Below are positions 1 through 6,337 of a stretch of 9,896 nt of DNA, in pieces. Each line of letters starts with the position of its first letter. The first letter of the stretch is position 1. Both the position numbers and the translations under genes were made by a program. The DNA is taken from positions 1-9,896 of the forward strand of contig SFJN01000159.1 in NCBI GenBank assembly GCA_004555055.1, read 5' to 3'. A model generated the notes under the pieces. It saw only the letters and a list, made by a program, of their open reading frames with translations. It searched no databases and had not been told where the DNA came from. The stretch comes from Bacteroidales bacterium (lineage in GTDB: Bacteria; Bacteroidota; Bacteroidia; Bacteroidales; Bacteroidaceae).

Positions 1-16
1 TGTGCTCTTCCGATCT
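1..16. other. Illumina adapter remnant at contig edge
   Basis: The first 16 bases, TGTGCTCTTCCGATCT, are identical to the 3' end of the Illumina TruSeq read-2 adapter, which ends GTGCTCTTCCGATCT. Genomic sequence seems to start at base 17. This is untrimmed library sequence and marks the end of an assembled contig. Nothing about the neighbourhood upstream of base 17 can be inferred. Confidence 0.9.
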
Positions 17-83
17 CATGTTTTGCCGCAAAATCTGTTTTTTTGAGGGCAAAAAACAAATAAAATGCCGTGTTTTAAGCCAA

Positions 84-171
84 AAACATCGGACTTCTCG
101 GGCACAAACATCCGTACTTTCGATGCAAAACATCGGAACTTTTATCCATAGAAGTCCGATGTTTCTGCTTT
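84..171. repeat. 22-bp-periodic cluster of a 15-bp motif (3 direct + 1 inverted)
   Basis: Four related 15-bp cores start at 84, 106, 128 and 150, exactly 22 bp apart: AAACATCGGACTTCT, AAACATCCGTACTTT, AAACATCGGAACTTT, and AGAAGTCCGATGTTT. The fourth is the exact reverse complement of the first. Seven-base spacers between the cores are unrelated. The fixed period puts successive cores about two helical turns apart. The array could be a multi-site protein-binding region, a dispersed intergenic repeat family, or a structured transcript in which core 4 pairs with core 1. It is too short and degenerate for a CRISPR array. Confidence 0.7.
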
Positions 172-474
172 TCCGAACGAAAAAAGGCAAAAAGACGCGC
201 AAAAGAGGGCATAAAACCCTATTGCTCTGATTTTGCGATATTTCGAACCGAGGATGGTCCCGGTGGCTTCCGACGGCATTCTCGGGGCATTAAATGCACC
301 ATCCTTTACGCATGAGAGAGTGCGAATCCATGCCATCGGAAAATTGCACACCGTGCGCCAAACACGGTCATATCCCCCGAAGCACCGCCGGTAAAGCACG
401 ACTTCCAAAGGTCAAAAGAATACTTGCAAGGGCACACTACCTTGGGGAACGATGCGACCCTTGTTGCATGAATG
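172..474. other. Non-coding stretch without recognised gene
   Basis: No convincing coding region was found on either strand. The only visible structure is an 8-bp perfect inverted repeat, AGGATGGT at 251-258 with ACCATCCT at 298-305, and a small hairpin-forming gcattaaatgc at about 287-297. A small RNA read from either strand is possible, but nothing resembles a known family. A fragment like a T-loop (GGTTCGAA on the minus strand near 250) has no pairing arm and is not a tRNA. Confidence 0.5.
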
Positions 475-475
475 C

Positions 476-534
476 AAAAACAGTCCCTGCCGTCTGCATC
501 TTCCAATGAAGGAAAGACAAGACGACAGGGACTG
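476..534 (-). terminator. Rho-independent terminator downstream of alaS
   Basis: On the minus strand, 534-521 (CAGTCCCTGTCGTC) pairs with 494-481 (GACGGCAGGGACTG) as a 14-bp stem, followed at once by five T residues (480-476). The one non-Watson-Crick pair is a G.U wobble on the minus-strand RNA but would be a C.A mismatch on the plus strand, which fits transcription in the alaS direction. The loop of about 26 nt is long and may hold a small inner stem. It lies about 60 bp past the alaS stop. Confidence 0.75.
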
Positions 535-554
535 CCAGTATTCAATTATGTAAA

Positions 555-585
555 GGCATGCAGGACCATTCAGGCCCTACATGCC
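555..585 (-). terminator. Hairpin just after alaS stop codon
   Basis: A 13-bp stem (585-573 pairing with 567-555, minus strand) closes a 5-nt loop 8 bases after the alaS stop. The two positions that are not Watson-Crick are both G.U wobbles in the minus-strand transcript, so the structure is favoured only in alaS mRNA. It is followed by CTTTACATAATT and not by a strong U-run. It may be a first, leaky terminator or a 3'-end stabilising hairpin ahead of the stronger terminator at 476-534. Confidence 0.5.
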
Positions 586-592
586 AATGCCA

Positions 593-3232
593 TTATTCAA
601 AAGCCAGTTCAAGGCACTGCTTGACGGCCTCCTCCAGACCTGCCACGTCCTTACCGCCGGCAGTGGCAAAGTGGGGAGCACCTCCGCCGCCGCCCTTGAT
701 GCAACGTGCGGCCTGCTTGACAAGGTTTCCGGCATGGAGGCCACGTCCGGTAACAAGGTCCTTGGATATCATGACCGTGAGCAGGGGTTTGCCCTCACAA
801 CTGGAGCCCAGGACAACAAGGGTGTTCTCGGGGAGTTGGCCGCCAATCTGGAAGGCCAGGTCCTTGACTGCTGCAGGGTCGACAGCCACAGGAAGCACCT
901 TGGCCACCACGCGCACACCATCAGGAGTGAGGTAGGAGTCGGCAACGAGTTTCTCGCGGAACTGTGCCATACGCTCCTTCACCGCCTCTTCTACTTGCTT
1001 GCGGAGTCCGGCATTTTCGGCAATGGCCTTCTCCACGGCGGCCTGAACGTCCTTGGCATTGTTGAAGAAAGCACGGATGCCGGTCAAGGTATCAGAAAGA
1101 TTGTAGAAGATTTCTTCGGCAGCAGCACCGGTAACGGCTTCGATACGGCGCACTCCAGCGGCCACACTGCTCTCGCTGACGATGTGGAACAGTCCAATCT
1201 CGCCGGTAGCATGGGCGTGACATCCGCCGCAGAACTCAACGCTGGGACCGAACTTCACCACGCGGACACGGTCGCCGTACTTCTCGCCGAAGAGGGCGAG
1301 GGCGCCAAGCTTGCGGGCTTCGTCGATGGGGAGGTCACGGAAATCACCTATCTCAATGTTCTGACGAATCATGGCATTCACACGGCGTTCCACCTCACGG
1401 AGTTCCTCGGAAGTGACCTTCTGGAAATGGCTGAAGTCGAAACGGAGATAGTCGGGGGTAACGAGCGAACCCTTCTGCTCGACATGAGTGCCGAGGACAC
1501 TGCGCAGGCAATAGTCGAGAAGGTGGGTGGCAGTATGGTTGCGCTGGCTGGAAAGACGACGCTCCGTATCGATGGAAAGACGGAATGATGCGGTGACGTC
1601 GGCAGGAAGTTCGGGCAGGATGTGCACGGTAAGGTTGTTCTCGCGCTTGGCATCGATGACCTTATAGACGGCACCTTCGGGGAGGACCGCAAGGGTTCCG
1701 GCATCGCCGACCTGTCCGCCCATCTCACCATAGAAGGGAGTAGTGTCGAAGACAACCTGATAGAAGACCTTGCTCTTCTGCTTGATTTCGCGATAACGGA
1801 GGATGCGGGTCTCACACTCGTTTTCATCGTATCCGACAAAACGCTGTTCGCCCTCAGCCACACTCACCCAGTCACCGTTCTCTACGGCAGCAGCATTGCG
1901 GGCACGCTCCTTCTGCTTCTGCATCTCCACGCCGAAGCCTTCCTCGTCGACCGTAAGGCCATGTTCCGTACAGATGAGCTGCGTAAGGTCGAGGGGGAAT
2001 CCGTAAGTGTCGAAGAGGGTGAATACCTTTTCGCCTGCCACCACGGTGCGGCCCTCGCGCTGGGTTTCGGCAATGACGCCCTCAAGGAGGCTGATACCGG
2101 TGGAAAGGGTGCGGAGGAACGACTCCTCTTCTTCACGGATGACCTTGGTGATGAGTTCCTGCTGGGCGGGAAGTTCGGGATAGAAGCTGCCCATCTCCTG
2201 GACAAGAGTGGGAACGAGCTTGCAGATGAAGGCTTCGCGCTGGCCGAGGAAGGTGTAGGCATAGCGGACAGCACGGCGAAGGATGCGGCGGATGACGTAG
2301 CCGGCCTTGGCATTCGAGGGAAGTTGGCCGTCGGCAATGGCGAAACTGATGGCACGGAGATGGTCGGCGATGACGCGCATGGCCACATCCACCTTTTCGT
2401 CCTTGCCGTAGGTGAAGCCGCTGAGTTCGCCAATCTTGCGGATGTAAGGCTGGAAAACGTCGGTATCGTAGTTCGAGTGCTTGCCCTGCATGACGCGCAC
2501 AAGACGCTCGAATCCCATACCCGTGTCAATGACCTTTGCAGGCAGGGGTTCGAGCGAGCCGTCGGCCTTGCGGTTGTACTGCATAAATACGAGGTTCCAG
2601 ATTTCGATAACCTGGGGATTATCCTTGTTCACCAGGTCGGCACCCTTGATGCCTGTAGCCTGGCGTTCCTCTTCGGTACGGCAGTCGATGTGGATTTCGG
2701 AACATGGTCCACAGGGACCGGTGTCACCCATTTCCCAGAAATTGTCGTGCTTGTTGCCGTTGATGATATGGTCTGCGGGGAAGAATTTCTCCCAGTATGC
2801 AGCGGCCTCGTTGTCGCGCTCCAGTCCTTCTTCCTTCGAACCCTCAAAGACGGTAACATAGAGATGGGTGGGATCGATACGGAGCACGTCGACAAGGAAA
2901 CGGTAGGCCCATTCAATGGCTTCCTTCTTAAAGTAGTCGCCGAACGACCAGTTGCCAAGCATCTCGAACATGGTGTGGTGATAGGTGTCGTGACCCACTT
3001 CCTCAAGGTCGTTGTGCTTGCCGGAAACGCGCAGACACTTCTGGCTGTCGGTCTGACGACGGCATTTGGGTTCGGCATTTCCGAGAATGATGTCCTTGAA
3101 CTGATTCATTCCGGCATTGGTGAACATAAGCGTAGGGTCGTCCTTGACGACCATCGGGGCAGAAGGTACGATGAGGTGACCCTGCTGCTCGAAAAACTTT
3201 ACGAACGCTTCGCGGATTTCGTTGGCTGTCAT
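593..3232 (-). CDS. alaS: Alanine--tRNA ligase (AlaRS)
   Basis: Cytosolic class II synthetase that charges tRNA-Ala with alanine and hydrolyses mischarged Ser/Gly-tRNA-Ala. The protein is 879 aa, full family length. The catalytic domain covers about 1-250, with TNAGMNQFK at 38-46 and HTMFEMLGNWSFGDYFK at 86-102. A helical tRNA-recognition part follows to about 460. The editing domain carries HTATH at 566-570 and CGGCH at 668-672, matching the HxxxH and CxxxH zinc/editing residues of the family. The C-terminal DHHA1/C-Ala part ends in the glycine-rich GGGGGAPHFATAGG at 847-860. All motifs are intact. The start at 3232 (MTANEIREAF) is chosen because the frame stays open 43 codons further upstream but that extension is not conserved-looking and runs into the promoter. 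No Shine-Dalgarno is seen, as usual in Bacteroidota. It is transcribed alone, divergent from the DUF3784 gene. Confidence 0.98.
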   Translation of the reverse strand: MTANEIREAFVKFFEQQGHLIVPSAPMVVKDDPTLMFTNAGMNQFKDIILGNAEPKCRRQTDSQKCLRVSGKHNDLEEVGHDTYHHTMFEMLGNWSFGDYFKKEAIEWAYRFLVDVLRIDPTHLYVTVFEGSKEEGLERDNEAAAYWEKFFPADHIINGNKHDNFWEMGDTGPCGPCSEIHIDCRTEEERQATGIKGADLVNKDNPQVIEIWNLVFMQYNRKADGSLEPLPAKVIDTGMGFERLVRVMQGKHSNYDTDVFQPYIRKIGELSGFTYGKDEKVDVAMRVIADHLRAISFAIADGQLPSNAKAGYVIRRILRRAVRYAYTFLGQREAFICKLVPTLVQEMGSFYPELPAQQELITKVIREEEESFLRTLSTGISLLEGVIAETQREGRTVVAGEKVFTLFDTYGFPLDLTQLICTEHGLTVDEEGFGVEMQKQKERARNAAAVENGDWVSVAEGEQRFVGYDENECETRILRYREIKQKSKVFYQVVFDTTPFYGEMGGQVGDAGTLAVLPEGAVYKVIDAKRENNLTVHILPELPADVTASFRLSIDTERRLSSQRNHTATHLLDYCLRSVLGTHVEQKGSLVTPDYLRFDFSHFQKVTSEELREVERRVNAMIRQNIEIGDFRDLPIDEARKLGALALFGEKYGDRVRVVKFGPSVEFCGGCHAHATGEIGLFHIVSESSVAAGVRRIEAVTGAAAEEIFYNLSDTLTGIRAFFNNAKDVQAAVEKAIAENAGLRKQVEEAVKERMAQFREKLVADSYLTPDGVRVVAKVLPVAVDPAAVKDLAFQIGGQLPENTLVVLGSSCEGKPLLTVMISKDLVTGRGLHAGNLVKQAARCIKGGGGGAPHFATAGGKDVAGLEEAVKQCLELAFE

Positions 3233-3369
3233 TATACTTGATGATTGCTTATTGTACGTGAAATGAGGATTCCTGCCACCTCCGATTACGGGGGAAATTA
3301 CCCATGATAAAAGCCTAAAGTGGCTATGGAATAACACATGAAATGCGGACATTATCCACATGAATTGTG

Positions 3370-3377
3370 CAAAAATA
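3370..3377 (-). promoter_or_regulatory. Candidate alaS promoter (-7 element)
   Basis: Read on the minus strand, 3377-3370 is TATTTTTG, a full match to the Bacteroidota -7 consensus TAnnTTTG. A weak -33-like TTTAG lies at about 3405-3401, near the expected spacing. This predicts an untranslated leader of about 130 nt before the alaS start. No recognised riboswitch or T-box was seen in that leader. Confidence 0.5.
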
Positions 3378-3410
3378 CAATAATTGAAGCATACATTCCC
3401 CTAAAAAATA

Positions 3411-3572
3411 ATGAAAACCGACAAAAAACAAGGTACTGGATGCCGTAAAATACAAGCAGGGAAAGAAAAACACCTACAAAAAAACTACGGGAAGACAACT
3501 TGCCACGGCTATGGTAACCCGCTGATAAAGACAGGGAAAGGAGAAAAGTCCTCATACCCAAAGGGAGCATAA
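3411..3572 (+). CDS. Possible small basic protein, 53 aa (doubtful)
   Basis: An ATG at 3411 opens a 53-codon frame ending in TAA at 3570-3572. The product starts MKTDKKQGTGCRKIQAGKEK, is very rich in Lys and Gly, contains two Cys, and has no recognised domain, signal peptide or membrane segment. It lies in an A-rich stretch between the divergent alaS and DUF3784 promoters, where lysine codons arise easily by base composition, and no good promoter precedes it. The opposite strand in the same place gives an equally unconvincing hydrophobic frame. Most likely chance. It is listed because a gene this small could be missed. Confidence 0.15.
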   Translation: MKTDKKQGTGCRKIQAGKEKHLQKNYGKTTCHGYGNPLIKTGKGEKSSYPKGA

Positions 3573-3770
3573 AAGGCGTATGGCACAACCAGTTGCGCGA
3601 CTTCCGACAGTGTTCCGCATTTTTTTCTTCCCTGCAAAAGCCTCATCTCAAGGATAATGCCTATATTTGCATCCAAACGTTTTCGTTAAGCGAGAGCAGA
3701 AGCAATGCCCGCGCATTGATTATGCCGAGCGCAGAAAACGAAGGCGAAGCCAACTTAACCTAAAGTACAT
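3573..3770 (+). promoter_or_regulatory. Promoter and leader of the DUF3784 gene
   Basis: TATATTTG at 3662-3669 is a perfect match to the Bacteroidota -7 element TAnnTTTG. No clear -33 TTTG is present at the right distance. The predicted start is near 3675, giving a leader of about 95 nt. The leader contains AACG-TTTT-CGTT, which can form a small hairpin, and CGTTTTC near 3678, which can pair with GAAAACG near 3734. No known riboswitch was recognised. Confidence 0.5.
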
Positions 3771-4097
3771 ATGATACACACAGTAACCGGACATCCCGAA
3801 ACAGAACTTTGCATCGTGGCACTGATATTGGTCGTGCTGGGCATTGTCATCATCATCGGCAAAGGCGACAAACTGATTGCCGGCTGCAACACCATGAGTA
3901 AACGCCGCCGGGGAATGTACCATGTCCGGCGCATCCGCATCGTGGTTGCCGGCATGCTGTGGGTATGTGCTGCCTACATGTTTACGTTGGTATGGTTTGC
4001 TGAAAACATGAAGTTTGTGACCACAAGCTCCTTTATCTTCGGCATTGTCATCCTCACCGCCGTTGTGCTCTGCAGCACCTGGGCGAAGAGGAGATGA
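3771..4097 (+). CDS. DUF3784 family small membrane protein
   Basis: A 108-aa protein with three predicted transmembrane helices at about 12-29, 57-76 and 84-101. Just after the first helix is GKGDKLIAGCNTMSKRRR (30-47), closely resembling the DUF3784 signature (GKG..LIAGYNTMSKEEK), followed by a basic segment leading into helix 2. The function of the family is unknown. Arg-rich loops suggest that the segment between helices 1 and 2 faces the cytoplasm. The start at 3771 gives the usual family length and is preceded by an AT-rich leader with a good promoter. It sits 102 bp upstream of the LRR/transglutaminase genes on the same strand but probably has its own promoter. A functional link with them is not shown. 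Confidence 0.85.
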   Translation: MIHTVTGHPETELCIVALILVVLGIVIIIGKGDKLIAGCNTMSKRRRGMYHVRRIRIVVAGMLWVCAAYMFTLVWFAENMKFVTTSSFIFGIVILTAVVLCSTWAKRR

Positions 4098-4115
4098 AAA
4101 ACCTTCATTTTTTTT
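4094..4115 (+). terminator. Weak terminator candidate after the DUF3784 gene
   Basis: ATGAA (4094-4098) and TTCAT (4104-4108) form a short, AT-rich stem that overlaps the stop codon and is followed by a run of T residues to 4115. The stem is too weak to be a confident intrinsic terminator. The T-run could also be part of the promoter of the next gene. Confidence 0.25.
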
Positions 4116-4125
4116 GTTACGTTTT

Positions 4126-4133
4126 TACTTTTG
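4126..4133 (+). promoter_or_regulatory. Candidate promoter of the LRR/transglutaminase-sigma operon
   Basis: TACTTTTG matches the Bacteroidota -7 consensus TAnnTTTG fully, 67 bp before the ATG at 4200. No TTTG lies at the normal -33 spacing. The leader that would result contains TCCGGC (4158-4163) and GCCGGA (4178-4183), a 6-bp stem with a 14-nt loop. This is the only promoter-like site seen upstream of the run of same-strand genes from 4200 to 9480. Confidence 0.45.
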
Positions 4134-4199
4134 AAGTGTTTCTATTGTTGTAAAGAATCCGGCACAACAGACTGACGGCCGGAAAAGCGAAACGACATC

Positions 4200-6326
4200 A
4201 TGAAACACCTTTTTTCCCTTTCCCTACTCCTTTTTTTCTTCCTCTGCAGCGGCAATGCCGACGCAAAATCGCGCCACATATTTGTCCGCACACCTGGCAC
4301 TCTCCCTGAATTGGTGGGTGAACGGCAGAAAAACAAATTGACCGGTCTTGCTGTCGAAGGTGCCCTCAACGGTACGGACCTCCGTTTCCTGCGCGAAATG
4401 GCAGGAAGCGACTTCCGCCAACAACCCACCGAAGGCCGTCTGCGCACGCTCGACCTCAGTCGTGCCACCTTCACGTCCGGCGGCGAAGCCTATATATTTA
4501 AAGGCGAAGCCTATATATTTAAAGATGAAAGCCAAAGCATAGAGGGCGGTGCACTGACACTTCCACCATTTGCCTTCCGCAGTTGTAGCCTGGAACAAGT
4601 CGTCCTTCCTGAACGTATGGACACCATTGGCATCGGAGCCTTTGAATATTCCGCTCTACGCAGCATCCGTATCCCGGAGCAGTCCGTCGTCATGGGATGG
4701 GCGTTCAACCGTTGCGACAACCTCGTACAGGTGGAGTTTCCGCAACATCTGGTAGAGCTGGGGCAGAACTGTTTTCGCGACTGCGGCAACCTGCGCACAC
4801 TCCAAATGCATGATGTGGAATTTCTGCCCTATCATGTCTTCGAAAATGTAACGGGACTCGAGGAAATCATCATCGACGGCACACTCTGTCACGTGGACGG
4901 ATGGTTTTGCAACTCCTGTCCCAGGCTTCGTCGCATTGTATTCAGCGGCATAGTGCTCACCACAGGCGGACAGCCCATTGCCTCCAACTGTCCGTCGCTC
5001 GCCGACATCACCTTCTCCGGCATATGCATGCCCACAAATTTCGGTTCCGTAGAGGACTGCCCGCTTATGCAACGTTGCAACGTAACGGGCTATGTGATGC
5101 ATAGTGCCGACGAGGCTTTCATTCCCTACTGCAATTCCATCTCGAACCTCACCCCCGAGCGTTTGCAGGCACTGCAGCAGCACATGACCCGATATTTCGA
5201 CAATCCTTCTCCCAAGAGCCGGTGGATACCGTATATGCAACAGGCAAACGGGAACATTGCCTACAACCTGGCATGCATCATGGCCCTGAAGAATAGGAAG
5301 GAAGAGGCTCTGCAAATGCTTGGAAAGGCTGTAACACACGGTTACCCGAACTACAAACATGCCCAAACCGATGCAGACCTGAACTGCCTGCACGGCAACG
5401 CCGAATTTGAGCGGATTGTACGGCAGATGCAGGAGATATGGAATCAAGAATACAACTACCTGAACGTGCTGAAAAATGCACCGCACTATGCTGCACAGCC
5501 TGCCGGCGATGCACCGGCATTCACCTATGCTCCCCCCTCAGACCCCGACTTGCAGCGCGTTCGCGACTTCTTCCCCTTGGACAGCATTGCCGGAAACGGC
5601 GACGAGATTTCACGCATGAAGCGCATCATGTATTGGCTGCACGATGAGATACCGCACGACGGCTCGGGCGGTTTTCCACAGCACACACCGCGCAATGCCA
5701 TCGACCTCTACAAAGCCTGCAAGGAACAGCATCGCGGACTCAACTGCCGCGGACTTGCCCTTGTGCTTTCCGAACTGTACCTGGCCATGGGATGGCCTTC
5801 GAGGGCACTCACCTGCCAACCGAAGAAATACAGTTCGGACCCCGACTGCCACGTCATCAACATGGTTTGGAGCCGCGACCTGCAGAAATGGGTCTGGATG
5901 GACCCCTCGTTTGCCGCCTTCGTCACGGACGAGAACGGACTGCTGCTACATCCCGGCGAAGTGCGCCAACGTCTGATTGACGGCCGGCCACTGGTGTTGA
6001 ACGAGGATGCGAACTGGAACCACAAAAGCAAACAAACCAAGGAAGATTATCCAAACCAAGGAAGATTATCTGGAGACGTACATGGCCAAGAATCTCTATT
6101 ACCTCAGCGCATACCTGCACAATGGCTTTGGTGTGGAGTCTCCGGACGTCAACCACGAGGGCTATTACACGTTGTCCCCCGAAGGCTGCGATGCCCCGAA
6201 CCATCCGGCTCTGACCGACGAACAATGGTTCTGGCAGGCTCCTGCAGAATAACAGGGAAAGAGCACAAAACTTTTGCCCGTACATATAGATTCAAGGCGG
6301 ACAGGAAGTTCCGCCTTCATCCATAA
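4200..6326 (+). CDS. Secreted BspA-like LRR / transglutaminase-like protein, C-terminus frameshifted
   Basis: As assembled it reads 708 aa. A signal peptide covers about 1-22 (hydrophobic core then NADA/K; no lipobox fits). BspA-type LRR_5 repeats cover about 120-300, with recurring units such as GAFEYSALRSIRIP, AFNRCDNLVQVEFP and CFRDCGNLRTL. A TPR-like segment follows at 352-410 (NIAYNLACIMALKNRKEEAL). A transglutaminase/papain-like core occupies about 450-600 with the triad C516 (GLNCRG), H551 (DCHVINMVW) and D568 (WVWMDPS). At residue 617 a 19-bp tandem duplication (6033-6070) changes frame, so the last 91 residues are unrelated to the family. The original frame resumes at 6052 and ends at 6252; without one repeat copy the protein would be 677 aa, close to its 672-aa neighbour. 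A 7-residue in-frame duplication lies at 95-108. Probable location is periplasmic or surface. Substrate is unknown: family members may cross-link, cleave or only bind peptides. Confidence 0.85.
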   Translation: MKHLFSLSLLLFFFLCSGNADAKSRHIFVRTPGTLPELVGERQKNKLTGLAVEGALNGTDLRFLREMAGSDFRQQPTEGRLRTLDLSRATFTSGGEAYIFKGEAYIFKDESQSIEGGALTLPPFAFRSCSLEQVVLPERMDTIGIGAFEYSALRSIRIPEQSVVMGWAFNRCDNLVQVEFPQHLVELGQNCFRDCGNLRTLQMHDVEFLPYHVFENVTGLEEIIIDGTLCHVDGWFCNSCPRLRRIVFSGIVLTTGGQPIASNCPSLADITFSGICMPTNFGSVEDCPLMQRCNVTGYVMHSADEAFIPYCNSISNLTPERLQALQQHMTRYFDNPSPKSRWIPYMQQANGNIAYNLACIMALKNRKEEALQMLGKAVTHGYPNYKHAQTDADLNCLHGNAEFERIVRQMQEIWNQEYNYLNVLKNAPHYAAQPAGDAPAFTYAPPSDPDLQRVRDFFPLDSIAGNGDEISRMKRIMYWLHDEIPHDGSGGFPQHTPRNAIDLYKACKEQHRGLNCRGLALVLSELYLAMGWPSRALTCQPKKYSSDPDCHVINMVWSRDLQKWVWMDPSFAAFVTDENGLLLHPGEVRQRLIDGRPLVLNEDANWNHKSKQTKEDYPNQGRLSGDVHGQESLLPQRIPAQWLWCGVSGRQPRGLLHVVPRRLRCPEPSGSDRRTMVLAGSCRITGKEHKTFARTYRFKADRKFRLHP
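4482..4523 (+). repeat. 21-bp in-frame tandem duplication
   Basis: Two exact, adjacent 21-bp copies (4482-4502 and 4503-4523) encode GEAYIFK twice. The paralogue at 6338 has a single equivalent, GEPYINK, so the duplication arose in this gene after the paralogues split. The frame is kept. The unit includes TATATATTTAAA, low in complexity and prone to slippage. Confidence 0.95.
6033..6070 (+). repeat. 19-bp tandem duplication causing a frameshift
   Basis: CAAACCAAGGAAGATTATC occurs twice in exact tandem (6033-6051, 6052-6070). Nineteen is not a multiple of three, so the second copy throws the reading frame by +1. Deleting either copy restores KQTKEDYLETYMAKNLYY, matching VTKEQYLDNYMAKNLYY in the paralogue. 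It could be a true mutation, a reversible (phase-variable) state, or an assembly error. Confidence 0.95.
6052..6252 (+). pseudogene. Displaced original C-terminal end of the first LRR/transglutaminase gene
   Basis: In the +1 frame the sequence QTKEDYLETYMAKNLYYLSA continues to the terminal DEQWFWQAPAE and a TAA at 6250-6252. It aligns with the last residues of the paralogue (MAKNLYYMSGY to DDAWFWQSPF), including the shared aromatic WFWQ ending. It is therefore the genuine C-terminus, now out of frame with the gene start at 4200. An ATG at 6007 in this frame gives an 81-aa fragment but no sign of independent expression is visible. Confidence 0.85.
6294..6317 (+). other. Intercistronic hairpin between the two paralogues
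   Basis: AAGGCGGA (6294-6301) and TCCGCCTT (6310-6317) form a perfect 8-bp GC-rich stem with an 8-nt loop. No U-run follows, so it is not a standard intrinsic terminator. It more likely marks an RNA-processing or stability element between cistrons. In the unshifted gene it lies 41 nt after the stop; in the frameshifted gene it falls inside the translated extension. Confidence 0.5.
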
Positions 6327-6337
6327 GACATTATCTC

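Noticed and set aside
84..171. Small CRISPR array
   Set aside because: Cores are 15 bp, degenerate, with 7-bp spacers and one inverted copy; no cas genes are present. This does not match CRISPR geometry.
18..230. 70-codon plus-strand frame across the 15-bp repeat cluster
   Set aside because: It runs through the periodic repeats and an A-rich tail, has no recognisable features, and starts right at the adapter junction.
241..305. tRNA or known structured RNA suggested by GGTTCGAA on the minus strand
   Set aside because: The flanking bases do not pair as a T-arm and no acceptor or anticodon arm can be built.
1622..3241. Long open frame (539 codons) on the plus strand opposite alaS, and a second of 335 codons at 581-1588
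   Set aside because: Both are antisense shadows of the highly conserved alaS reading frame, which explains every part of this region. Their products have no recognisable domain order and GC-rich alaS codons leave few stops on the opposite strand.
3233..3361. 43-codon upstream extension of the alaS frame
   Set aside because: AlaRS proteins start at the MTANEIREAF-like position, the extension shows no family similarity, and it reaches to within a few bases of the candidate promoter at 3370-3377.
3352..3588. 78-codon hydrophobic frame on the minus strand upstream of alaS
   Set aside because: It overlaps the alaS promoter, and its Phe/Leu-rich content follows from the A-rich plus strand. No signal of selection as a protein is visible.
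4200..4260. Lipoprotein signal peptide in the first LRR protein (Cys16)
   Set aside because: The residues before Cys16 are F-F-L, which do not fit a lipobox. A type I cleavage after NADA is more plausible.
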